Assembly (NCBI GenBank): GCA_023101885.1
Contig: JALPQD010000407.1
Location: 1,391,846 to 1,455,845 of the forward strand
DNA length: 64,000 nt
Direction: 5' to 3'
DNA from: Typhlomys cinereus
Lineage: Eukaryota; Chordata; Mammalia; Rodentia; Platacanthomyidae
The position numbers were made by a program, and so were the translations under genes. This document shows positions 55,774 to 64,000 of the stretch, piece by piece. Below the pieces are notes generated by a model. It worked only from the letters and a program-made list of their open reading frames with translations, was not told the DNA's origin and did no database searches. How positions within the stretch are numbered: position 1 is the first letter of the stretch; each line of letters begins with the position of its first letter.

Positions 55774-55789
55774 AAGAAAATGGCTCCTG

Positions 55790-56224
55790 AAAGTAGGGCA
55801 CATTTTTGCTGAAGCAAATAATATTAGGTTGAACCATGTGAAATTGCCCCTTCAAAGGACCAAATCCACCAAATATTGGCAATTTCAAGTGATTCAACAC
55901 AATAGTTCATCCATTAGGAAGACATACATTGAAACAAGTTGCTACAGGGAGTCTAGGAAGCTTTTATTCCTGAAAATATTTGATAATAACCTAGAGAATT
56001 CTTCGTCCTGGGTGATTTAGACATTGACTTCCCTGAAATCTGGGGGGGGGGGGTTAAGATAATGTTAAGGTTGAGCAACCCTGTCTCTTCCAGGAGATTG
56101 GTTCTGTTTATGATGCGTATAGAGACTGACAGAGGTAGTCTGGCTCTTTATAGAAAGAAACTCTCCAATATTTTCCTCCTCTATCATTTGTTGAAGCACA
56201 GATAGGGAGGTTTTACAACCTTTG
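55790..56224. other. Unique sequence with G13 run
   Basis: No gene. A run of G lies at about 56041-56053. Confidence 0.5.
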
Positions 56225-56425
56225 TATTACTGACATGGGGCTGGATGGTCTTTTGTTGTGGGGCCATCCTGGGTATGGCAGAAGGTTTGACAGTATCAGT
56301 AGTCTTGACCCACTAGATGCTAGTAGCATCCTCTGCTCTCAGGCTTCAAAAAGTGTTCAAACATTACCAAATGTTCCATAGGGTAGGGTGCAAAATCAAC
56401 CCCAATGGAGAGTCACTTTTCTAGA
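56225..56425. mobile_element. MER20-like hAT-Charlie relic
   Basis: 'gcagaaggtttgacagtatc', 'cttgacccactagatgctagtagcatcc', 'aaacattaccaaatgttccatagggtagggtgcaaaatcaacccc' closely follow a MER20-type order (cccactagatgccagtagca ... cattgccaaatgtcccctggggggcaaaatcgcccc). No transposase. Confidence 0.65.
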
Positions 56426-56497
56426 CGGCACTCCCCAACTTGAGGACTGGTCTAATTAGTTCTTGAAAAATATAAGGCCTGACATGGTACTCCATCT

Positions 56498-56499
<2 letters not shown>

Positions 56500-56538
<39 letters not shown>
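56500..56538. repeat. (CT)n microsatellite
   Basis: About 20 pure CT units. Confidence 0.97.
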
Positions 56539-56542
<4 letters not shown>

Positions 56543-56694
56543 GTCTTTTGCCTTGGCACTCGTTCCTTGGCTGTCATTAGGTAATTTCACTGTACCAACA
56601 TGCTTACATACAGTATTCGAAATGCTAGCTTAAGGAGCTTGGAAATCTGAAAGTCTCCAGTGGCAAATCTTATCACCATTCTCATTGTCATCTT

Positions 56695-56908
56695 TTAAAA
56701 CATATATTTTATATATTTGAGAGAGAGAAAGAGAGAGGGAGTGAAGCATGCACATATGTATCTATGCCACAGTGGATGGATGGAAGTCAAAGAACCACTT
56801 GGCGAAGTCTACTCTCTCCTTCCACTATGTGGGCTTCTGGAATTTAACTCAGGTGGCTAGGTTTGCAAGCGGGCACCTTACCCTCCCCTGAGCTCTGTAG
56901 CCAGCCCC
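56695..56908 (-). repeat. B2/B3-type SINE
   Basis: Minus-strand head 'gggctggctacagagctcagg', B box 'cctgagttaaattcc', then 'cacatagtggaaggagagag'; the A-rich tail with a GA-rich patch lies at 56695-56740. Degenerate. Confidence 0.7.
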
Positions 56909-57454
56909 TCACTACCATTGCATTCTGAGTATCGGGATCAAGGCATTGTTGCTTGTGGTCTGTTACATGAATCTACCCAGTGATGATCTCAGAGAGCAGC
57001 TGAGGATCTGAGAGTCATTGAAGGGCTAGCTAGACCTCTTGGGGGAATCAGCCTGTGCATCCTGGGGCCTACAGACATCTGGAAGGCAAGAATGCCTGTG
57101 ACCCTGTGGTGACTGCAGCTTTTCTTCCTCACTGTCTACCTGGGCACCCCGTAGTCTGAGGTCAGGGAAGGAAAGTGTTGCTGTATGAAGTCAGCTCAGA
57201 GCATGAGCAAAGACCGTGAAAAGGGCCAGCTGCTGAGCATTTTTTTTCCTGCACTACTGAAATAAAAGCAATTTGCTTGCCTTGTGCAAAAGCATAACAG
57301 TGTTGACAGCTGAGAATATATGTGTGAATACTGTGGAGGCAGCAGAACACCATATCAGGAAGAGTCAAAGCTTTTTGTCGAGGTCATTTATATAGTAATC
57401 TTGAGTGATGTTCTCCCATTCTGCCTCACCTTTTCCATCAGGGCTTCCAAGTCC
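56909..57454. other. Unique sequence, no gene seen
   Basis: No supported feature. Confidence 0.45.
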
Positions 57455-57607
57455 TGGCAGCATATTTGAATCACCTGAAGAGTTAGTAAATAATTTGGGT
57501 GCCTGGCCCCCATTTCACAAAAACTAGCTCAGAATCTCTGGAGATAGCCTCACCTAGACGCAGTTTTAATGTTTGGCAGCTGATTTTAATGTGCAGCCAG
57601 AGTGAAG
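57455..57607 (+). mobile_element. MER5-type hAT-Charlie relic
   Basis: 'gcatatttgaatcacctgaagag', 'gggtgcctggcccccatttcac', 'ctcagaatctctggagatagcc', 'gctgattttaatgtgcagccagagtg' follow MER5 order. Confidence 0.65.
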
Positions 57608-57702
57608 GCGTTTATTTTCTGTTTTAAAAAATTATCTGCATAACATTCCTCCATTTTTTAAAGGAACTTGAAGGTGTGTTTATCAGGAGGATTTACTTTA
57701 TC

Positions 57703-58190
57703 TCCTTCCTTCCTTCCTTCCTTCCTTCCTTCCTTCCTTCCTTCCTTCCTTCCTTCCTTCCTTCCTTCCTTCCTTCCTTCCTTCCTTCCTCCCTCCCTCC
57801 CTCCCTCCCCTCCCTCCCTCCTTCCTCTCTCCCTCCCCACCCTCCCTCCTTCCTTCCCTCCCTCTCTCCCTCTTGGTGTCTTTCTCTCTTTGTTTTTCTC
57901 TTTCCCTCTCTTTCTCTCTCAGCAGAGAGAGTAACCACAACTCTTTGTTTCTTTTCTCTCCTCTCTTTTCTCTCCTCCCTCCCTCCCTCCCTCCCTCCCT
58001 CCCTTCCTTCCTTCCTTCCTTCCTTCCTTCCTTCCTTCCTTCCTTCCTTCCTTCCTTCCTTCCTTCCTTCCTTCATTCCTTCCTTCCTTCCTTCCCTTTC
58101 TCTCATTGTCTTTCTCTTTCTTTCCCTTTCCCTTTCTCTTTTAGCAGAAAAATAACTACAACTCTTGCTGTTTCTTTTTCTCCCCCCCTT
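57703..58190. repeat. Duplicated (CCTT)n polypyrimidine tract
   Basis: Two (CCTT)n blocks (57703-57790 and about 58005-58096), with CCCT-rich runs on the right of the first (57790-57870) and the left of the second (57976-58005). Each CCTT block is followed by a related spacer: 'agcagagagagtaaccacaac' at 57921 and 'agcagaaaaataactacaac' at 58143. This is a tandem duplication of about 222 bases. Pro/Ser/Leu- and Lys/Glu/Gly-rich open frames here are artefacts. Confidence 0.9.
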
Positions 58191-59285
58191 TCCTCCGCAC
58201 TTTCCCTCCCTCCCCTTCCTGTCATTTTCTCTTCACATTATCCCCTCATTCCTGCCTCCTCCTCCCTCAGAGAATTTTCATTCCAACAAGTTTCCCTCTA
58301 GTGTTTACATCCTCTCTGTGTGTATGTGGCCTATTGGGGCAAATAAGAGCTAACTGCCTGAATTGGCTGGCAGGTACCTGGGAAACCATTGTGGCACAAG
58401 TGCTGTATCAATGGCAATACCACAAAAGCAAATAGGTCCCCTTCTCTTTGGAGGATTTCTTAATTTTACTCTTTTATTCATTGACACTTTCATACATAAA
58501 CACAATGAATTTATGTGTTCCATCCCTCGCTCCCAATCCCATCCCTTCTCCTGTCCCACATCATATGTTCCCCTTTCCAGCCACTTTCCCTCCTACTTTC
58601 ATGCATGTGTGGCCCATTGGGTTTCATCTGGGATGCCACTAATGACAAGTGCCTGAGTACTGGCTGGGGCATATCAGCGAGTAAAGGAGCTCCCCTTCTC
58701 TTGTCTGGTGTTAGCCTCAAATGGTCTCTCAGGGAGGTGTAGTATTTCTTGAGATCTTCCCTTATCCATGGTGAAATATCAATAGGTCAACTATTGTGCA
58801 GATCTAGTAGAAGTGAATATTGCTGCACTGAGTTCTGGGTGCAGCAGCCCAGTCATGACCAAGGGATACTGCCCAACAGAACCACTCCCAACCGTCAGGA
58901 TCTTACATTGTTACTACCCCCTCTTCTGCAAGGTTCCCAGGGAAGTATTGGGTCGTGGGGTCAATTTGATGCCCTGTTCAGAGTTGGACACTCCACCGTC
59001 ACCTATTCTCTTCATTTTTGCCAGTTGTGATTTTCTGCATTACACATCTTGCATTGCAAAAGGATACTTCTTGGTCAAGTGCCGAGAGTTTTTCTTATCT
59101 GTGGGTATATTGGCAAGTGTTTAGATGGCAGTTTATTGTCAAGCACTTATGGTAAACACTAAGTTTGTTCCCCCTAGAGTCTAAGGTTTTCCCTTCCACA
59201 GGTACTTGACTAGCTTTACAGTACCAGGCATGTGTTTCTTGCTGAAAAGCAGCCCTTAAATCTAATTAGAAAGAGTTGGTTAACC

Positions 59286-59509
59286 GGGGGTTGGAGAGGT
59301 GGCTCAGGGGTTAAGTCTCTGCCTTGCAGGCAGAAGGTCCTGAGTTCGGATCCTAGACCCCACGTATAGACGCCAGGTGGAAGTAGGGGGCGGCCTCCGT
59401 TTCTGGTCCTGGTAGGGCGGAGCCTGTGAATCCCGGGGCAGAGTGAACAAGGAGGAGGTGGAGGCGGTCCATGGTGGTTCCTGAATTCGTCCGTGGTTCT
59501 ACATACATA

Positions 59510-59568
<59 letters not shown>

Positions 59569-59606
59569 AATAAATAAGAAATAATAATAAAAAAATTTAA
59601 AAAAAG
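59286..59606 (+). repeat. Young tRNA-headed SINE, perfect TSD
   Basis: Head 'ttggagaggtggctcagggg', B box 'cctgagttcggatcc', body as in the copies at 21.5 and 55.5 kb, (CA)n 59511-59565, 'ttgaataaataagaaataa' tail. TSD agaaagagttggttaacc identical at 59268-59285 and 59607-59624. Inside the old L1. Confidence 0.94.
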
Positions 59607-60088
59607 AGAAAGAGTTGGTTAACCAACCCCCTCCCTGTATCTTACATGCCACTATTGTACCTGCGGTTACCTCTTGCCAGAGTGGTTGTTATTGTAGCTC
59701 TCAGCACTCACAGCATACCTAGCCGTTGATTGCTTCTTGCTTCTGGCAGCCTGTATTATATGTTCTGAAACTATGAAAGATACCAGGTAAGGACAGAGCT
59801 TCCGTACCCATTCCAGCTTGTTATCTCCGTGTCCTGTGACTCCTGTGTCTGAAGCAATGGGGCTTGACTATCATGCTATGGAGGCCAACCAAGAGCATGG
59901 CAAATGCCTAAATTGTGTTGGGACCCTGTGAGGCCTCTCTGAGCAACAGCTCATTAGGAGGTATCACATACCCAGTACTGGGAAATTTATTTAACCATTC
60001 ATGTCTTTTGGTAGGAGCATCTCAGAGAAATTTCTTTTTTTTTCTTCCCCTGTTTTCCCCTGTATAGGGTATATCAACTAATACTTTT

Positions 60089-60658
60089 TAAAATTTTTAA
60101 CATTTTTTATTATTATTTCCGCTCATACAAACTTAATAGGTATATCGGTTTCCTCCCTCCCTCCTCCTCCCCCGACCCCCCTGCTCTCCCTCCCCTCACC
60201 CCTCCCTCCCCATCTCCCAATGCCTCCCCCCCCCAATCCCCAGAGAATCCTTTAATGTGCATGCCTGACTCTACTCTGGGCCCTCCTCTCCGATGACATA
60301 CAAGGACCCAGTGGCATTTCCCTGAACCCTTTCCTGTGTTCCCCTTAAGCATAGGAACACTACTGTGGCTGACAATTCCTTGCCTCCAAGGATCCTAGTG
60401 CCTTTAGCAAATGCTAGACTTTGTGGGGTCAATAGTGTGTTGGACATTGCGCAGGGCATGTAAAGTCCAAATATGATTGCTTCGGCCCTAACTTGTGTGG
60501 AGTATCTTGCATATCATTGCTCCTCCCATCCTTTTGCTCTTACACTCTTACCACCCCCTCTTCCGCGAATTTCCCTGAGCTTCAGGATAGGGAGAGATTA
60601 GTCTGGCCTAGTTCTAGGTGGTTGATATAGAGTCTCTGAAGTTCTGGATTATGGTTTG
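60089..60658 (-). mobile_element. 5'-truncated L1, 3' UTR only (lineage A)
   Basis: Antisense 3' UTR from the A-tail complement (60089-60115) through the pyrimidine tract (60150-60235) to 'gaagttctggattatggtttg'. TSD atcaactaaYactttt (15 of 16) at 60073-60088 and 60659-60674. It interrupts the old L1. Confidence 0.92.
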
Positions 60659-61104
60659 ATCAACTAACACTTTTAAAAATATGTATTTTTTGTAGACTTC
60701 TAAAGTAGAAGGTTTCTGTCTGGCTGTGTATTCCATTCTTAGTGCTAACTTTTACTCCCCACTCCCTATCCCCTATCTCCTTAGTTCCCTACCCCTTTAA
60801 AACTTTCCTCTTTCTTCTTTCTACCTTCTTAGCCCCCTATGTTATTTTAGGATCATCCTGCATTTCTCCATCCCCCAGCCTAAGGTCCTTTCTAGTACAT
60901 GGCTGTTACAGGAGTTTCTATGTAGGTATACCATTGTGAAGGTTCAATGCTACATCCACATGTAAGGGAGAACATGTGGCGTTTGTCTTTCTGCATCTGG
61001 GATACCTCACTCTACAATATTTTCCAATTTTATCCATTTACCATTGAATTTAATAATTCCATTTTTTCTTGACAACTGATAGTATCCCATTGTCCTTGGA
61101 AGAT

Positions 61105-61245
61105 TTCTTAAATATATTGCTGTGTCTCTCCTAAGAGTTACTGATTTATTAGATCTAGGATGAGACTAGACAATTTGTATCTCTAAGAAACTTCCAAGAG
61201 CAGCTGTTGTTGCTATTGACCCCAGGACCAGACTTTAGCAAACAT
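61105..61245 (+). mobile_element. MER5A-like hAT-Charlie relic (target of an L1)
   Basis: 'cttaaatatattgctgtgtctc', 'gagttactgatttattagatctaggatgagac', 'aatttgtatctctaagaaacttcc' and 'gttgttgctattgaccccaggaccagactt' follow MER5A order. Its left part is separated by the L1 at 58464-61093. Confidence 0.65.
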
Positions 61246-61575
61246 CTGCTCTATGTCTGTTGCTTCTGCTGTCTTCTTGCTTTACATTTTTGTCATCATC
61301 CTTTGCTCTTGCTTTCCCTAGCTAGTACATTTCTCTCTTATTTCTTATCCTTTGTAAGTATAAACCCTTTCTTTTTATTTCTCATTCGTTATTCATCCAT
61401 ATGTAGACATATTCTGGCCACCTTATACATGCTGGGAACAATCTTGTCTTTTTCATTAAGCCTACTTTACTACTTTTTTAACCCTCTCCCCCAGCCATGG
61501 ATACCATTGGCAATGGTTGCTTTTCTGTCTCCCTTGTTATTCTTGGTTTGGTTGGTTTTTGACAGGGGCATTTTT

Positions 61576-62070
61576 AAAAATTAATTAATTAATTAATTAT
61601 TTCCCCAATCATAAAAGCTCAATAGGTACCCCAGTCCTCTCCCTCCCTCCACCCCTCCGCAGTCCCCCTTTCACCCTCCCCCTTCCCCTTCCTTTCACCT
61701 CCTTCCCTCCCCCTCTCCCAGTGTCTCCCCTTCCCTCCTTCCATTTCCTGGAGCATCCCCCTGTGTGAATGCCAAACTTCCCTCTGAGTCCTCCACCCTA
61801 GTGAGGTGCAAGGACTCAGTGGCATAGCTCAGAGCCCCCCCCCTTAGTATGGGAACACTATTGTAACTCTTAATCCCTTGCCTCTAAGGATCCTACTGCC
61901 TGTGATCCATGCTAGACTTTGGAGGGTCACTGACATGTCAGTCATTGTGCAGGTCATGCAAAGTCCCATTATGGCTACTGCGGCCCTAACTCGTGTGGAG
62001 CATCTTGCATATCGTTGGTCCTCCCTATCTTTAGGCTCTTACAATCTTGCCGCCCCCTCTTCCACAAGTT
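61576..62070 (-). mobile_element. Older-subfamily L1 3' UTR fragment
   Basis: Antisense UTR: a TTAA-repeat-modified A-tail (61577-61597), 'ccccaatcataaaagctcaatagg', pyrimidine tract 61635-61735, UTR to 'gccgccccctcttccacaag'. Degenerate TSD (14 of 17) at 61559-61575 and 62071-62087. Same subfamily as 18715-19315. Confidence 0.87.
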
Positions 62071-62223
62071 TTGATGGGCGCATTTTTGCTTGCCATGTTT
62101 GCTTGGCACTCATAGTTACCTACTTAGTTATTTCATTTGTTTGAGGGCATATTTAGTTCCTTCTTTGTACTTAGAGACTAGACTGTATAAATGGGCTTTT
62201 TACAAGAAGGGATACAAAATAGT

Positions 62224-62429
62224 GGGGCTGGGAATGTAGCTCAACTGGTGGTGTGCTTGCCTAACATGCCCAAAGCCTGGGATTGGATTACCCAGAAGTG
62301 TATAAAATTGAATGCGGTGGCACACACCTGAAATTCTAGAACTCAGAAGTTCAAGGTCATTCTCAACTAATCATGAGTTTAAGGCCATGTGGGCTACATG
62401 AAACCCTGTCTCAAAAAAAAAAAAAAAAA
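62224..62429 (+). repeat. B4-like SINE (ID head fused to B1)
   Basis: ID-type head 'ggggctgggaatgtagctcaac' with 'gtgtgcttgcctaacatgccc', then a B1 body ('gaatgcggtggcacacacctgaaattctag', 'gtgggctacatgaaaccctgtctc') and an A17 tail. Degenerate TSD acaaaatagtg / acagaatggtg on the flanks. Confidence 0.8.
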
Positions 62430-62529
62430 GGCACAGAATGGTGGTTTGTTGTCAGCAAGCAATGCTAGAACCGGGAAAACTTTTTTGTAATGTACATTAA
62501 TTAGGTCTCATCAAGAACCTTTGCTTTTT

Positions 62530-62894
62530 TTTTGTTTTTTTTTTTCTCATGTGAGAGAAAAGTACAGTATTTTATTTCTTTTTTTTTTATTTCAGCTCAT
62601 ACAAACTTATTAGGTACACCAGTTCCCTCCCTCCCTCCTCCTCCCCCCGTACCCCCTGCTCCCCCTCCCCACACCCCTCCCTCCCCATCCCCCAGTGCCT
62701 CCCACCCCAATTTCCAGAGAGTCCTTTCTTGTGCATGTCTGATTTTCCTCTGGGCCCTCCTCTCCGATGACGTACAAGGACCCAGTGGCCTTTCCCGAAC
62801 CCTTTCCCGTGTTCCCCTTAGGTATAGGAACACTGCTGTGGCTGCCAATCCTTTGCCTCCAAGGATCTTGGTGCCTTTAGCAGATGCTAGACTT
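62530..62894 (-). mobile_element. 5'-truncated L1 3' UTR with short 3' transduction
   Basis: Antisense 3' UTR 62586-62894, almost identical to the first half of 6809-7395. Between its A-tail complement (62579-62590) and the left TSD lie about 32 non-L1 bases (62547-62578) and a second T-rich run (62526-62546). The TSD gaacctttgcttttt at 62515-62529 and 62895-62909 encloses all of it. Confidence 0.9.
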
Positions 62895-63079
62895 GAACCT
62901 TTGCTTTTTGACATGGAGAAGTAGATGGAATAGGTGAGAGTGCAAACAGTATTTGTCTCCCAAAACTTATTATTTAAACTTGTAGTGCACTTATGGTTTC
63001 TTTCTTCCATTACTTTGATGGGTTAGAGTTGCCCATAGCAAAAGAATTCTATCCTGTCATTGATTCTTCATGGCTATTT

Positions 63080-63320
63080 CACTTTTTTTTATTGCCGTAT
63101 AGCAAATAATCACACATATGTCAGACCTTTAAACAACAGCCATGATTTATATCACATTTTCTGTAGATCAGAAGTTTGGCCACAGGTGAGTTGAAATATT
63201 TGCCCTGAGTCTTGCAAGTCTGAAATCAAAAGGTTGTCCGGATTGAGTTTTCATCTGAAGGATTCACCAGGGAGAGATCTATTCATTCTAAGCTCACATA
63301 GCTGTTGACAGAGTCCTTTT
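63080..63320 (+). repeat. Ancient interspersed repeat, family uncertain
   Basis: 'agcaaataatcacacatatgtcag', 'taaacaacagccatgatttatatcac', 'ctgtagatcagaagtttggcc', 'catctgaaggattcaccaggg' recall a common eutherian repeat (a 'cttaaaacaacaaccatttattatctcac' type). I cannot name it reliably. Confidence 0.4.
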
Positions 63321-63455
63321 CATTAAGACTATAGAATCAATAGAAGCTTGCATCTTCAAAGTCAGCAACACATAGTTTCTGCCACATTCTCTGTCCTGAC
63401 TTTATGATAAACACAACACCTGATTAGGTCAGGTCTTCTTAGTGTATTCCCCTTG

Positions 63456-63570
63456 CTTTGAGACAGGAACTTGTCTATGTAGCTCTTGCTTGCTTCCAAC
63501 TCATAATCCTCCTGTTTCACATTGTCAAGTGTCAGGACTACAGCTATGAAACACCACATCCAGCAGACCT
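63456..63570 (-). repeat. B1 SINE
   Basis: The plus strand reads 'tttgagacaggaacttgtctatgtagctc', 'ccaactcataatcctcctg', 'ggactacagctatgaaacaccacatccagc': the reverse complement of B1 from core to 5' end. Confidence 0.75.
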
Positions 63571-63604
63571 CTCCCCTCAGATGAATGGATTCAGTGGATT
63601 AGAA

Positions 63605-63708
63605 ACTTTTATGTATGTGTATGTGTGTGTATCAGAGGGTACTTTGTGTGTCTGTAGAGGCCCAAGATTCTCGAAGTCATCCTGGATTGCTCCTTTCTGC
63701 TTCACTCT
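63605..63708 (-). repeat. tRNA-headed SINE, 3' part only
   Basis: (TG/TA)-rich tail then 'atcagagggtactttgtgtgtctg' and 'catcctggattgctccttt', as in the 15.1 and 36.2 kb copies. The head is missing: at 63709 the sequence changes directly to L1 3' UTR. Confidence 0.7.
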
Positions 63709-64000
63709 GTACCCCCTGCTCCTCCTCCCCACCCTTCTCCCTCCCCATCCCCCAGTGCCTCCCCCCCAATTCCCAGAGAGTCCTTTATTGTGTATGCCTA
63801 ACTCTCCTCTTGGTCCTCCTCTCTGATGACGTACAAGGACCCAGCGGCATTTCCCTGAACCCTTTCTCGTGTTCCCCTTAAGCATAGGAACACTACTGTG
63901 GCCATCAATCCCTTGCCTCCAAGGTTCTTGGTGCCTTTAGCTGATGCTAGACTTTGTGAGGTCAATAGTGTGTTGGACATTGCGCAGGGCATGCAAAGTC
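63709..64000 (-). mobile_element. L1 3' UTR (lineage A), cut by window end
   Basis: Starts inside the pyrimidine tract ('taccccctgctcctcc') with no A-tail or 3' terminus, then continues as typical lineage A antisense UTR to the window edge. The missing terminus and missing TSD point to a deletion joining SINE and L1. Confidence 0.88.

Larger units (their letters stand above)
58464..61093 (-). mobile_element. Old Lx-like L1 (3' UTR plus ORF2 end), twice interrupted
   Basis: Pieces 58464-59285, 59625-60088 and 60675-61093 make about 1.7 kb: a whole Lx-like 3' UTR and the last codons of ORF2 (complement of 'gatacctcactctacaatattttccaa'). TSD about 18 bases, 16 identical: 58446-58463 and 61094-61111. 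The right copy lies in a MER5A-like element. Interrupting: SINE 59286-59606 and L1 60089-60658. Homologous to 14745-17000. Confidence 0.85.

Noticed and set aside
57676..58155. Long Pro/Ser/Leu- and Lys/Glu/Gly-rich open frames
   Set aside because: Produced by the CCTT array, which is open in every frame.

Overview
The window reads as repeat-rich mammalian nuclear DNA from a rodent of the mouse-related clade. The evidence is B1 (7SL-derived), B4/ID-like and B2-superfamily SINEs, MT/ORR1-type MaLR LTRs, old L1s with long Lx-like 3' UTRs, and a recent L1 family with a tandem-monomer 5' UTR. The commonest young SINE is a tRNA-headed, CA-tailed element that looks like a lineage-specific B2-superfamily member. 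Such elements are known from dipodid rodents (DIP), so a jerboa-like source is possible, but this is an inference I could not test. I found no exon, host gene, tRNA/rRNA gene, CRISPR array or prokaryotic system. The window is best read as intergenic or deep-intron sequence.

Layout. 1-14.3 kb: unique AT-rich sequence with ancient MIR, L1M and MaLR relics, plus three 3'-end L1 insertions. 14.7-19.65 kb: one old minus-strand L1 split by five later insertions. 19.65-36 kb: mostly unique, with L2, MIR, CR1-like and MER5-type relics, one young SINE and short L1 tails; the stretch around 33.4-34.0 kb is repeat-free. 36.8-39 kb: an old L1 with an inverted 5' part, and an MLT1-like LTR. 40.65-54.68 kb: two long L1s in head-to-head orientation about 0.4 kb apart. 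The left one (minus strand) is complete, with monomers, target-site duplication (TSD) and an apparent 3' transduction, and carries a third L1 inside its ORF2. The right one (plus strand) keeps an open ORF1 but a dead ORF2. 55-64 kb: young SINEs, a duplicated CCTT tract, another nested old L1 inside a MER5A-like element, and more L1 tails, the last cut by the window edge.

The only protein-coding content is L1: ORF1 (RNA-binding chaperone) and ORF2 (endonuclease plus reverse transcriptase). These act in cis to copy L1 RNA and in trans to copy the SINEs. The TSDs, A-tails, 5' truncations and twin-priming-type inversion seen here are the products of that machinery. No new biological system was found. 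The most interesting items are two apparent 3' transductions, an ORF2 fragment copied into an L1 3' UTR, a splice-donor-like motif in every L1 promoter monomer, two L1 lineages with different 3' ends, and the large inverted L1 pair.
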